This document shows, in pieces, positions 1 through 10,852 of a DNA stretch of 64,000 nucleotides. The translations under genes were made by a program, and so were the position numbers. The notes below the pieces were generated by a model. The model did no database searches and was not told where the DNA came from. It saw nothing but the letters and a program-made list of their open reading frames with translations. How positions within the stretch are numbered: the first letter of the stretch is position 1; each line of letters starts with the position of its first letter. The stretch comes from Helichrysum umbraculigerum (lineage: Eukaryota; Streptophyta; Magnoliopsida; Asterales; Asteraceae): NCBI GenBank assembly GCA_949592205.1, contig CATIUR010000001.1:310400250-310464249 (forward strand). The letters are read 5' to 3'.

Positions 1-665
1 TACCCATCATAGTCATTAAAATTTGTGCGTGAGTATTATTGGATAGATCTATCAGGGTTTTACAAACCTCGTCCGGGCTAGTCGCTCTAGCCAACCCACG
101 GGCGCAGTATTACTTGTGATTTAGAAGTGTATCGGATTAGTACACTTACCGGAGGCAAACAAAGTTAAGCATGACTATGAGACTCATGTAAATGGTATAC
201 TTATATTGCATTATGCAATACTTTTACTTATCGTTGAATAACGATACTTTTAACTGTCATTTTTGAATGATACAACTTGAAATCTTGTGGATCATAACTA
301 AACGATTGTTTACAAACCTATGAACTCACCAACTTTATGTTGACCTTTTAGTATGTATTTCTCAGGTAACCCGCCGCAGTAGGAAGCTTATGGAAAGCTT
401 AGCTCGAGTCGCATTGTTTTCAAACATCAAGAGATTAGATTGCATTTAGCTGTATTTTGTATAATCAGTAATGTATTAGAAATCTCTTAAAGGTTTATGC
501 GAACTCCCGATATTGTAAACTTTGAATTATGGAAATGTAACTTTTTTTATTAAAACGTCTCATATAGAGGTCGTTTGTTGTAATCTTTGTGTTGTGATAT
601 TTGATTTGGTCGGTGCCCCCGTGACACCTCATACTTCCGCTGCCACGTGTTCTGGGGGTGCGACA
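1..665 (+). repeat. 5' LTR of element A, 3' portion
   Basis: This stretch is nearly identical to 11384-12049 at the end of the element's 3' LTR and ends in ...GTGCGACA directly before a primer-binding site. The 5' part of the LTR is off the window. No coding sequence is seen in it. Confidence 0.93.
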
Positions 666-668
666 GAT

Positions 669-680
669 TGGTATCAGAGC
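669..680 (+). other. Primer-binding site of element A (tRNA-iMet type)
   Basis: TGGTATCAGAGC, three bases after the LTR end, is the exact complement of the 3' end of plant initiator-Met tRNA, the usual minus-strand primer of chromoviruses. Confidence 0.93.
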
Positions 681-1960
681 CTAAGGTTATAGCGAACTAG
701 GATTGCATTAGTGACCTAGACTATGACCGTTAGGTTAGTATTCCTTGTTTGATATGATTGGTTCAGCAATTGCATCATTTGAATTTAATTTAACATAGCC
801 TGATCAACTATGTACAATTAAAGGAGAATCGATGCAAGACCTGAAATGGTTATAGTGAACGAGGGTACAGTAGTAACGAAAACCGAGGATAGAACAGGAC
901 CAACCCTTATACGTGCTTATGTGCTAGGTTATTATATTTTCATATATAACCTTAACTTCTCGTATACTAAACTAATTGCCACCCTTCATGGCAACCACTC
1001 CCACACTACGTCACCTGACACAGAAAACGAAACTCAAATCTTACTTACTACTGTGGAGACTTCCACGGTACCCACTCGCCCAACCGTATCGGGCAACGAA
1101 ATAATCAAAGAGGACTTACTTGAGGAGAATCCACCCAAGGATTCGCCACCCAAACAAGTGACCCCTGCTTCACCCTCTTTCCTCCCCACTCTCATCCTAA
1201 TCATTCGGAAACACGGACCGCACGAGGATTCGTCACCTTAACGCGCTACATGTACTTCCTCTAATTTATAATCTCCCTTCCCCGCTTATTGTAGACCTAT
1301 TAATCGCGTGTGTTGTACACAACTAGAAGGACTGACTGACCACCTCAAACTAGACCTTACTACCACTACTGACACTCCACCCAATAGGACCGACAAACAA
1401 GGGTCTGCGGGTGAACTTGGTCAACCACAACACCTACTTAATGGAAGTAACTTTTCGAACAATTGCATGAATTTCAACAAACCACTTAACTCTTTATTTG
1501 ATCATGATTGATCACTCTTTGACTTGTATGTCAACAATTCCATCAAACACGAGACTTACTACTTGATCATGTTTGGTCACCAATTCGACACGTTTGTCAA
1601 ACGATAAACTCATAACTTGATTCGCGACTTTGTCTGTTCCGAACATCACTGAATTAGTATTGCGAGTGATACTCACAACGACTAAATCCATAAACTACTT
1701 CAAACTATTTCAAACTATGACTTGAACATTCCAATCACTACTGCAAGGACTACCCGCAACTACGAATTTATCAACTATCAACTATCTTCACCAAACACCT
1801 TCACCAAGCAATTGTTCATTTCGAAACAACAATATAGTCATGACTGACTACTTTGAGAACACTACCCGGCCATTTTTGTGGCTATTCTTTGAAACTACGA
1901 TATTGACTAAACCTTCTTGTTGTTGATTCATTGTCTTAATAGAACGCCCTCCCGAAAAAG
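681..1960 (+). other. Leader of element A, no convincing gene
   Basis: Untranslated leader between the primer site and the first ORF. It is homologous by eye to the leader of element B (about 41473-42340), for example the shared block around 897-935 and 41690-41725. Two short open frames (846-1241 and 1308-1511) have no recognisable domain, and the B copy of the first is disrupted by a GT microsatellite, so I regard them as chance frames. Confidence 0.7.
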
Positions 1961-2416
1961 ATGGCAAACTCCCCTAAGAACGACTACTCGTCAGATGACG
2001 ACCTAATCTGCGAAGAACAGATTCAGTACACATATCTCGATGAGGAAATAGCACCAATGGAAGAAATCGCTATGGAGGAAAACGAGCATCACAATTTCGG
2101 AATGATTGGCATCGAGGAATACGAAAGAGTGCGAGATCAGGCCGAAGAATTAGATGGCCGCAATTGGGAGCTTAAACTTAGGTGCAAGACCTACGAGCAA
2201 GAATTGAGGATTCTGAAAAGGTCTATTCCTGACCGAATCAGGGATAGGATTCACTACTGGAAGGAAGTGGCTACTCATTTTGAGCAAAGAACAAAAACGT
2301 GGATCAAATGGATGTTCCAACACTCAACAGACAATATCTTACTCCACTCTGCACTCCCGCGATACAGTGACATGCTCGAAGCACGTTACTATCCACATGA
2401 CCTGAACCTAGAATAG
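1961..2416 (+). CDS. Extra ORF upstream of gag (ORF0), acidic coiled-coil protein
   Basis: An uninterrupted 151-codon ORF starts at ATG 1961, between the primer site and where gag should begin. I do not recognise a domain. The first ~50 residues are strongly acidic (runs of D/E). The middle (about residues 50-110) is rich in E, R, K and L with heptad-like spacing, suggesting a coiled coil, and there is no signal peptide or zinc knuckle. Element B shares the flanking leader but lacks the ORF, which looks like a local deletion in B. Element C carries a different coiled-coil ORF in the same location. Canonical Tekay elements encode one Gag-Pol frame, so this is an accessory gene; its function is unknown. 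It is the only protein frame in A without a stop or frameshift. Confidence 0.6.
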   Translation: MANSPKNDYSSDDDLICEEQIQYTYLDEEIAPMEEIAMEENEHHNFGMIGIEEYERVRDQAEELDGRNWELKLRCKTYEQELRILKRSIPDRIRDRIHYWKEVATHFEQRTKTWIKWMFQHSTDNILLHSALPRYSDMLEARYYPHDLNLE

Positions 2417-3060
2417 AATAAAAGTAGACCCGAACGACGGTGAACGTAGCCTGTGTTAGCTCGATGATCTATCGATGGGTGTATAAAACCCCATCACATT
2501 TTGTATAAGACTTATGTATTAGTCCGGATGTAACGATGCCCGGCATGTTTTGTAAACTTTGAATTCTATAAGCTATCAACCTATTAACCTTGCGCCTTGT
2601 TGGTTACAAATCATAATACCTTGTATTGATTTATCGGCGTACTGTGAAGCCACATATTACTTTTAATCATGAATGTGTTAATTTTAGCTCTCATACAAAG
2701 ATCTCATTCATTCTTTTATCCCCCTTTCGTTTAAGGAGACACCACAATAAGGATCAACTGAAACTTTCAACACTTTACAATAACAAGAGTTTTCAACAGA
2801 TTTTTCAACAGATTTCTACAAATTCAAGTTTTCAAAGAATTTTTGCCAAACAACTACCCGGAACTATTTACAACTTCTAATGTTCAATTAAATTGGCTAG
2901 ACAGAAATTTTCAACGTCTTATTGACGACCAGATTTTTTCCCAACATATTTTGATTAACTCAAGTTCCCAACGGACATAATAGTTCCAAACAAACTATTA
3001 TCATAGAAATTTATCGACTGATTTTGCACCATCGCAAGCGAACATTTCTCCATAGATCTC
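2417..3060 (+). other. Deletion-junction region of element A (gag and protease absent)
   Basis: The part near 2520-2580 resembles element B's leader just upstream of its gag (about 42373-42425), so it is still leader. By 3061 the sequence is already inside RT. Gag, protease and the first part of RT, about 2.5 kb by comparison with element C, are therefore missing. The frame at 2626-2880 has no recognisable content. Confidence 0.7.
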
Positions 3061-5619
3061 ATTACCATCAAGAACCGATACCCGCTTCCTAGAATCGATG
3101 ACTTATTTGACCAACTTCAAGGTTCGAGCTTTTACTCGAAGATCGACCTTCGGTCTGGTTATCACCAACTTCGCGTTCGAGACGCCGATATCCCGAAAAC
3201 TGCCTTCCGACCCCGCTACGGGCATTACGAATTCCAAGTGATGCCTTTTGGCTTAACCAACGCACCGGCTGTATTCATGGACCTTATGAATCGGGTGTGC
3301 AAACCATATCTAGATAAGTTTGTCATTGTGTTCATTGATGACATCTTGATCCACTCTCGCAACGAAACCGAACATGGCCAACACCTCAAAACTATCTTGG
3401 AACTACTCAGACATGAGGAGTTATACGCCAAGTTCTCCAAGTGTGAGTTCTGGATGCAAACAGTACAGTTCCTAGGGCATGTCATTGACAGTCAAGGGAT
3501 ACGTGTTGATCCAGCCAAGATCGAGGACATCAAGTGCTGGAAAGCACCAACTACTCCAACCGAAGTATGACAATTCTTAGGTCTTGCTGGGTATTACCGG
3601 CGATTCATTGAGAACTTCTCCAAAATAGCCCTACCTTTAACCTCACTGACTCAGAAAGATAAGAAATTCGATTGGACCGATAAACAAGAGTCAGCCTTCC
3701 AACTTCTGAAACAGAAACTCTGCAGTGCACCAATCCTGTCCTTACCCGAAGGCACCGATGATTTCGTAGTTTACTGCGACGCCTCACACCAAGGACTAGG
3801 TTGCGTGTTAATGCAACGTGAAAAAGTCATCGCCTACGCCTCACGACAACTGAAAATCCATGAAAAGAACTACACCACACATGACCTTGAATTGGGAGCT
3901 GTAGTTTTTGCACTCAAAATCTGGAGACACTACCTGTATGGTACAAAATGTACTATCTTTACTGACCACAAAAGCCTTCAACATATCTTTGATCAGAAGG
4001 ACCTAAACATGCGACAACGTCGTTGGGTCGAGTTACTTAGTGACTACGACTGTGAAATCCGATACCACCCGGGTAAGGCTAACGTTGTTGCCGATGCCCT
4101 AAGCCGAAAAGAACGAGTGAAACCCCTTCGAGTCCGAGCCCTTGGTTTAACCATCCACAACGATCTTATTTCTCAAATTTATTCCACTCAACTCGAAGCA
4201 CTCAACGAGAAAAACATAAAAAATGAGGCCTTGAGAGGCATGGAAAAACAATTCGAAATCAAACCCGACGGAACCAGACACTTCTCTAACCGAATCTGGT
4301 TACCAAACTTTGGAAACCTACAAAATTTGGTGATGGATGAATCTCACAAATCTCGATACTCCATTCATCCTGGTTCTGACAAAATGTATCATGACGTCAG
4401 ACAACGGTATTGGTGGCCCAACATGAAAGCTGACATCGCCACCTATGTTAGCAAATGTTTAACCTGCGCCAAGGTTAAGGCCGAGTACCAGAAACCCTCT
4501 GGGTTGCTGCAACAACCCGAAATACCTCAATGGAAATGGGAAAACATAACTATGGACTTCATTACTAAACTACCAAAGACACCGAGCGGTTGCGATACCA
4601 TTTGGGTGATCGTTGATCTTCTCACGAAATCTGACCATTTCCTAGCTATCAAAGAAACCGACAAGATGGAGTGCTTGGCTCGCATCTACATCAAAGAGGT
4701 TGTAGCACGACACGGCATACCCATCTCGATCATCTCCGATAGAGATAGCCGCTTCACCTCTCGATTTTGGCAAACACTTCAGAAAGCTCTAGGTACTCGT
4801 CTAGATATGAGTACCGCTTATCACCCACAAACTGATGGTCAGAGTGAACGAACCATCCAAACTTTAGAAGATATGCTGCGCGCATGCGTAGTTGACTTCG
4901 GCAAAAACTGGGAAAACCACCTACCTTTGTGTGAATTCTCCTAGAACAACAGTTACCACACCAGCATTGGTGCTGCACCCTTCGAGGGACTTTATGGTAG
5001 AAAGTGCCGATCACCCATTTGTTGGACCGAAATCGGCGATAGCCATCTCACCGGTCCTGAAATCATCCATGAAACGACCGAGAAAATCGTGACCATCCAA
5101 AACCGGCTGAAAGCCGCACGTGATCGTCAGAACAGTTATGCTGACGTGAGACGCAAACCACTCGAATTCCAGGTCGGGGACCGAGTACTCTTAAAAGTGT
5201 CACCTTGGAAAGGTGTCATTCGTTTTGGCAAACGCGGCAAACTAAACCCTAGGTACATCGGACCTTTTGAGATTCTTGAAAGAATTGGTCCGGTGGCATA
5301 TCGACTGCAGCTACCGCCCCAACTCAGTAGCGTGCACAACACGTTCCACATTTCTAACTTGAAGAAATGTTTGTCTGATGAGACACTTGTAATCCCGCTC
5401 GATGAAATCCACATAGATGATAAACTCCGTTTCATCGAGGAGCCGATAGAAATCATGGACCGTGAGGTCAAACGCTTGAAACAAAGTCGTATTCCCATCG
5501 TTAAAGTCCGGTGGAATTCTAGGCGCGGTCCTGAATTCACTTGGGAACGGGAAGACCAAATGCGACTGAAACATCCACATCTATTCCTAGATACCTCACA
5601 GACTGCGGCAACAAACTAA
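3061..5619 (+). pseudogene. Pol of element A: RT (partial), RNase H, integrase, chromodomain
   Basis: A single frame runs from within RT to the end of the polyprotein with only two in-frame stops: TGA at 3568-3570 (in a context where elements C and D have Arg, consistent with CGA to TGA) and TAG at 4942-4944 (Tyr in C and D). Visible motifs are the RT palm motif FIDD near 3340, RNase H with CDASHQGLGC near 3777, integrase zinc-binding HPGSDKMYH...CLTC near 4366-4465, the integrase catalytic region with SDRDSRF and AYHPQTDGQSER, and a C-terminal chromodomain-like segment (VRWNSRRGPEFTWE) near 5505-5555. The family product would copy the RNA to cDNA and insert it. The 5' third of RT is deleted and no gag is present, so this copy could move only with help, if at all. 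Confidence 0.93.
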
Positions 5620-5639
5620 TTTCGGGATGAAATTCTCCT

Positions 5640-5652
5640 AACAGGGGGAGAA
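5640..5652 (+). other. Polypurine tract of element A
   Basis: AACAGGGGGAGAA immediately precedes the TGTGACACCC start of the 3' LTR. It is the expected plus-strand primer and is matched in reverse complement beside the LTRs of elements C, D and E. Confidence 0.88.
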
Positions 5653-5878
5653 TGTGACACCCGACGATTTAGGGTTACTGATTAACCTACTAGAAATCCT
5701 AATTACGTGTGTTTAGTTTAGTATTAGGCTAAATACTTGTAATTACTTGTAACTATTTGTGTATTTATGTGAATATACACTCCCGTAATTGATTATATTA
5801 CGCTTATGTAATTAGTTGTAATTACACTTACGCAATTTGGTGAAATTGTGCAAAACAACCGGACGGAGTCCGACCCAG

Positions 5879-5886
5879 TATAAATA
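5879..5886 (+). promoter_or_regulatory. TATA-like box in element A LTR
   Basis: TATAAATA lies 0.23 kb into the LTR, seven bases after an inverted repeat CGGACGGAGTCCG (5860-5872) that is also present in both LTRs of element B. A second TATAAATAA follows at 5911. Either could be the core promoter; no transcript evidence is available. Confidence 0.45.
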
Positions 5887-7682
5887 CGACGTTGGTGAAA
5901 ACATTTCTATAAATAACTTTAATATGTTTTTAGAAGTTATTTATCATTATTTATTATTTTATTAAAATAATACACGAAAAACCTAGGCGTTTTGGCTAAA
6001 ACGTCTCAAACGTAACAGAAACGCGCGGAACGCGCCCGACAATCGAACGAAATTCAAAATATATATTTTTATAATTTAAAGTATATTATTTTGTATGAAA
6101 TTATTATTAAAAACATCGTATAATAATTCGTCAATAAAAACGTCTAATTAAAACATTACGCGATTAAACCTCCGTAAAACGTGCATGCAAATCGAGGCCA
6201 ACGAATTAACGGAATATTTTTATAAATGTTTTTAAGTATTTTAATAAATACTTCAATCAAAAATATCAAAATTTAAGTCGTCACTTAAAAACGCGTATAA
6301 AACAATTAACGTACGAATAAACGTCTAAACGACCGAGTAAACGAACGTAAAACGCAACAAATTAAGCTAGAAATGAAAATGACCAAAACACCCTTGGTGG
6401 GGCCCAGGTGGGGGCCGGCCACCACCACCTCACCCTCTCACACTTCATGCAATTTGTAACACCCCCAATTTTGACAGTTTGCGGAAGCGATGTTTTGGGT
6501 GTTACTAATTAATAATCACAAGCACAAAGGATACAGTGAACGACTCTAAATGAGACGTTCGAAAAAAAATTATTACATTAATACATAAGTAGTTTCAAAA
6601 TACAAGCTCGAGTTCAAGTAAATTTCTAGAGATTCTAATACATAACAACTAGTACAAAAGTAATGTAATAAAATCTCCAAGCTTGTAAATGCATGCGACT
6701 CGAGCTAAGTAAGCCTATCCTGCTGGGCATCCCTACTGATGCTGTGTACCTGAGAAGCATTACTAAAACGGTCAACCAAAAAGGTTGGTGAATCTCACAT
6801 GTTTGTAAGTAAGTAAACAGTTTGAACACACAAGTAGTATTTGTAAATCATAGCCAGCCAGTAAGTAACGATCACAGGTTATGCTCATCGATTATTTAAG
6901 TTTTAATAAGTGGTGGTCGCAGTACATGCAAACCGTTTGATACATTTGCCATGAGCCACCATAGTTGAAGCTTAACGTACAGTAAATATAGGTACCCCCT
7001 CATGAATGTAATCCAAAACATTCATACGGAACGAGTAAGAAACGCCCTTTTCTACAGGAACGGTTCGTGGTAGTGCTTGCTACCCCGGGCGGGGATTGTC
7101 AGTCCCATATGGATCCATATACTAAAACTCGCGCTTATCACATAACTAACAACTATGGTTCAGGAGGATTTCATTGGATTAGTCGTAAACTCATGCAGTT
7201 GGCGTATTCGTAATCTCATACAGTAAGTAAATCATGGCAGCAAGTAAGTTTTGTGTGTTCATGTAAAACAGTAATGCATCTCACCCCTGAGTAAAAACAG
7301 TAAAGTAGGGGCTGTAAGACTCACCTGAGTCTGGCAGACAATGTAGTAAGTAAGCAAGTAGTATCCCGAACTAGCAACCCTTAGCGTCCTAATACGCATA
7401 AGGTTTAGTAAGTAAATGGAATACTTGTAAAGTATCCAGGCTAGTTGTTCCCAAACTAGTTAATGTCCATTAGTTTGTTTGTACGTTTGTATTCGTTTGT
7501 AAATCGTAGTTTGTATAAAGGTTGTACGGTCTGTTTGTTATCTGTGTATAATAATAATTCCATCCATTATTATTATGTATTCATAGTAGTTGTACAGTTG
7601 TAAAGTATACTCGTATAATCGTTTGTTTGTATTACAACATGTGTCGTTTGCGTAAGTTCCAATGGGCTTAAACCCCAAAGGG

Positions 7683-7882
7683 TACGAGTGAAACCTCGTA
7701 AGTATTCGAGTGTATATTCGTATCAGTTAACGTGTAATCCAGCACGTAACTAGTGAGTGAACTTGTAAGTTCGTATCGGATGTAATCCCGTGTAATGTAC
7801 AAGTGTAAGTTCGTTGGAGTGTAATCTCCTAAGTATTTCGAGTGTAAACTCGTGTGCGTGTGTGAGTGAAATCTCACGTTAG
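7683..7882. repeat. Array of mini-hairpins with similar loops and different stems (S1)
   Basis: About eight short inverted repeats lie in 200 bp. Examples are TACGAG-tgaaac-CTCGTA (7683-7700), ACGTG-taatccag-CACGT (7730-7747), GAACTT-gt-AAGTTC (7759-7772), GGAG-tgtaat-CTCC, CGAG-tgtaaa-CTCG and GTGAG-tgaaat-CTCAC. Several loops are near-identical (TGTAAT, TGTAAA, TGAAAT) while both stem arms change together. Confidence 0.7.
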
Positions 7883-8027
7883 TTTAGCATAGTCTTGTAC
7901 GTATTCAATTGTTGTTGTATACTTTCAAAAGTATAGTATTTTCAGGTATAAGTAGCATCGTATTTGATTTAGTAGTTGAAAAGTGATTCTAACACTTAGA
8001 GTATATTTTGTTTTCTGATCTGGGCTT

Positions 8028-8340
8028 TCTGCGACACAAGGCTTGTGTCGCAGACCGTATGCGACATAAGGTCTGTGTCGTATGGATTTGTTTCTGATCT
8101 GATTTAGTGTTTATGCGACACAATGGTGGTGTCGCAGACAAGGGTACGACACAATGATACGACATAGTCGTTGTGTCGCAATCAAGCGATAGGTAAACTT
8201 TGTGTCGTAGATGGTACGACATATAATGCGACATAAGCGTTGTGTCGCATACATTGCGACATAACGTGCGACATAACATGCGACATAGTGTTGTGTCGCA
8301 TGAAATTTCGGTCCGATGCGACACAAGAGGTCTGTTCGGA
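8028..8340. repeat. Palindrome array, GCGACACAA type (S1)
   Basis: Repeated GCGACACAA...TTGTGTCGC units. The best is at 8028-8054, with a perfect 13-bp stem around a single unpaired base. Other units are imperfect or half-units (GCGACATAA, TACGACACAA). The block lies about 1.07-1.37 kb from the 5' end of this minus-oriented LTR, matching the position of arrays in C, D, E and S3. Confidence 0.85.
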
Positions 8341-10440
8341 AATTTAGTTTCCGAAAATGTATTTTCCGGTTTCCGTTGGGTCTAGAACTTTTATACTAGT
8401 TTTAATATGTTATAATGAGTTCATAATAACTATTGGTATTCGTTTTTAATGTTGGTGGTGTCGTTTTCTTTAAAATGACCAAAACCGACCTTTTCGTTAA
8501 CGAGTTCAAAAACGAGTTTTAATTACATATTTGGACATCATTTAGCTAGGGGAACAATAATCTAGCAAAATAAAAGTAATCGGAAAAGTTTCGGGTCGCC
8601 GGAAAACTTACAAAGTTGTCGAAACGAAAATCCGAAAAGATAGGATTGTAGCTCTCGTTCTCGTGATCACTTTTCTCCAAACCGAGCCTAGCTTCCGGTG
8701 AGTTTTAAGGGTAGTTTTTAGGGTGTTTTGAGAGTGGTTTTAGAGAGAGAGAGAGAACCGATGGAGAGAGAGAGAGGTTGGGTGTGAGTTGTGTTTGTGT
8801 GTGAGGTTGAATGAGAGGGCATGGGGGTGATGCCCCATGTCCTTGGGCCGGTTTTTGGGTGGGGCCACAAGGTGTGGTCTCACCAATTTTTCGTTCCCTC
8901 GCGTACGTGCTCCGTGCGGTGTTCGTTTCCCCGGTCGTTTAGACGTTAAAATCATTTTGTTCTCGATTACATATACGTTTGTAAATACGAAATAATATTC
9001 GATTATTAAGTTGAAGTATTTTATCGAAATACTAGTTTTCAAGTTATAAAAACATAACTTAGTTTCGTGTTGTCGGTTGGTCAAGTTTTCGGAGAGTTCG
9101 GTGACGTTTTAATTTAAAACGTACGTTTTCCGTTATATTATAAACATAATATAAAGTAATAGTCAAAGTAATTAAATAATTTCACATTATTTAATAAGTG
9201 TTTTACCAATGTCCGCAAGTTTGTACACTTGTTGTTTTATACGATATGTACGAATCGTATACGCGTATATATATATATATATTCCATCTATATATACATA
9301 TAGTAATTAACGTATATAATCCTATTTCATATTATATACAAGTAATAAACACGTAATTAGGAAAATTTTAAATTGATCCAAATTTTGGGGTTGTTACACA
9401 ATTTTACATGATTGCATCATTTCTCCCAAAACCACTCAACCTCCATGCATTTGGTCATTTATCCATCATTTTACTTAACTATTTCTCCCAATACTCTCTC
9501 TCAAACCTCTCATTTTCTGGAAACAACTCAGCCCACAACTCCACCATTGATACACCACATCACCACCATTAATCAAGAACAAAAGAAGAAGCTAAACTCA
9601 AGATCAACAACATCATCATCCACTCTTGTTCTTCTTCATCATCTCTTTGTAAGAATCATAAACCCTTCACTTATTTTACTTTTAATCTACTGATTATGAT
9701 GTTATTAAGCTCTATCAACAAGATTATGTCCAAACCTTGTGCTAAAATACGTTTTTATAACTTATACTTTAACATGCATGAATCTGCCTAAAAATCGACA
9801 GTTCACGAAAATATTTGTATAAAATCATCTGTTAAGAGTTAGAGGTCTAATTTTTTTTAAAATTTGCGTATCGAAAAGATCTACAACTTTCTTGTTTTAC
9901 ACTTTTTCCAGAAACGTACTCGTTTTTCTCTACGAGCCGATTTGTAGGACTGACCTGTAGGTTTTCAATAAATCTGTTCGGAACTTTCTCGGAATTAATT
10001 AAATATGTTAATGGACCCATTGGAAGCTGAAAATTTGATATGTTAGTCTAGACTCATTGTAGATCAGTTGGTAAAAATTTGGAAGTTTGATCTGGACTAG
10101 AGATAGGCGAAATCAGTTGGCGTAATGACCCGACATAAACCGAAAACGTTGAATCTTGAAGTTTTAAGATGCGAATTTAAAACCGACACCTCGAAATAAT
10201 CCCGACATGAACCGACATATTTTATAAGCTTATTTAACTGAAATGTGGGTTGGGTAAAAGTTTCGGGTCAAACCGAGTCGGTTTGACCAAGTCAACAAAA
10301 ACGGCTCGGTTTCTAAAAACGACAAAACTTACTATTTTTGGAAAGTGGTAACAAAAATGGGTTTGGATGACTTAGTTAGTAACTTGGACCAAAGACTAAA
10401 CTTAGAAAGTTTCCCGAATTAGAAACCGACACTTAGAACA

Positions 10441-10716
10441 TTTTCTGAAAATATCCTAAGTCTCAAGTAGAGACACTAACCTAGTGATGCTACATTTTGC
10501 TAGTGATGCTACATTTTGCTAGTGATGCTACATTTTGCTAGTGATGCCACATTTTCTGAAAATATCCTAAGTCTCAAGTAGAGACACTAACCTAGTGATG
10601 CTACATTTTGCTAGTGATGCTACATTTTGCTAGTGATGCCACATTTTCTGAAAATATCCTGAGTCTCAAGTAGAGACACTAACCTAGTGATGCTACATTT
10701 TGCTAGTGATGCTAAG
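10441..10716 (+). repeat. Tandem repeat block in element A LTR
   Basis: Three copies of a unit beginning TTTTCTGAAAATATCC (starts at 10441, about 10552 and 10643). Each contains AGTCTCAAGTAGAGACACTAACC followed by two to four copies of an 18-bp unit with TGCTAGTGATGCTACATT. A diverged version occupies the same place in element B's LTR (16505-16814). Confidence 0.88.
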
Positions 10717-10852
10717 TTTGACCAACCTTGACCAGTTTGACCAGGTTTGACCAGTTTGACCAGGTTTGACCAGGTTTGACCAGGTTTGACCGGGTTTGAC
10801 CAGGTTTGACCAGTTTGACCAGCTTTGACCAACGAGTTGACCAACTTTGACC
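10714..10852 (+). promoter_or_regulatory. Array of 14 TTGACC motifs (W-box core) in element A LTR
   Basis: A tandem 9-10 bp repeat, mostly GTTTGACCAG, gives 14 TTGACC cores in about 140 bp on the + strand. TTGAC(C/T) is the known binding core of plant WRKY factors. Whether these sites are bound is inference; the array could also be a simple-repeat expansion. Confidence 0.7.

Larger units (their letters stand above)
6455..9398 (-). repeat. Solo LTR S1 (Tekay-like, minus orientation)
   Basis: The sequence starts TGTAACACCC and ends GGTTGTTACA, and is flanked by perfect 5-bp duplications caatt (6450-6454 and 9399-9403). No primer site, polypurine tract or coding region is present inside, so it is a solo LTR left by LTR-LTR recombination. 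The ends match the LTRs of elements C, D and E read on +, which gives the minus orientation. It contains two hairpin arrays (7683-7882 and 8028-8340). Confidence 0.88.

Noticed and set aside
846..1511. Two small ORFs in the leader of element A as genes
   Set aside because: No recognisable domain, and the homologous leader of element B does not keep the frames.
6455..9398. Complete small transposon instead of a solo LTR
   Set aside because: Termini and internal layout match LTRs of elements C and D, with no primer site, polypurine tract, transposase or terminal inverted repeats beyond the usual TG...CA.
10620..10844. Minus-strand frame with repetitive GQTWSN peptide
   Set aside because: It is the translation of the TTGACC tandem repeat; no start context or homology supports a gene.
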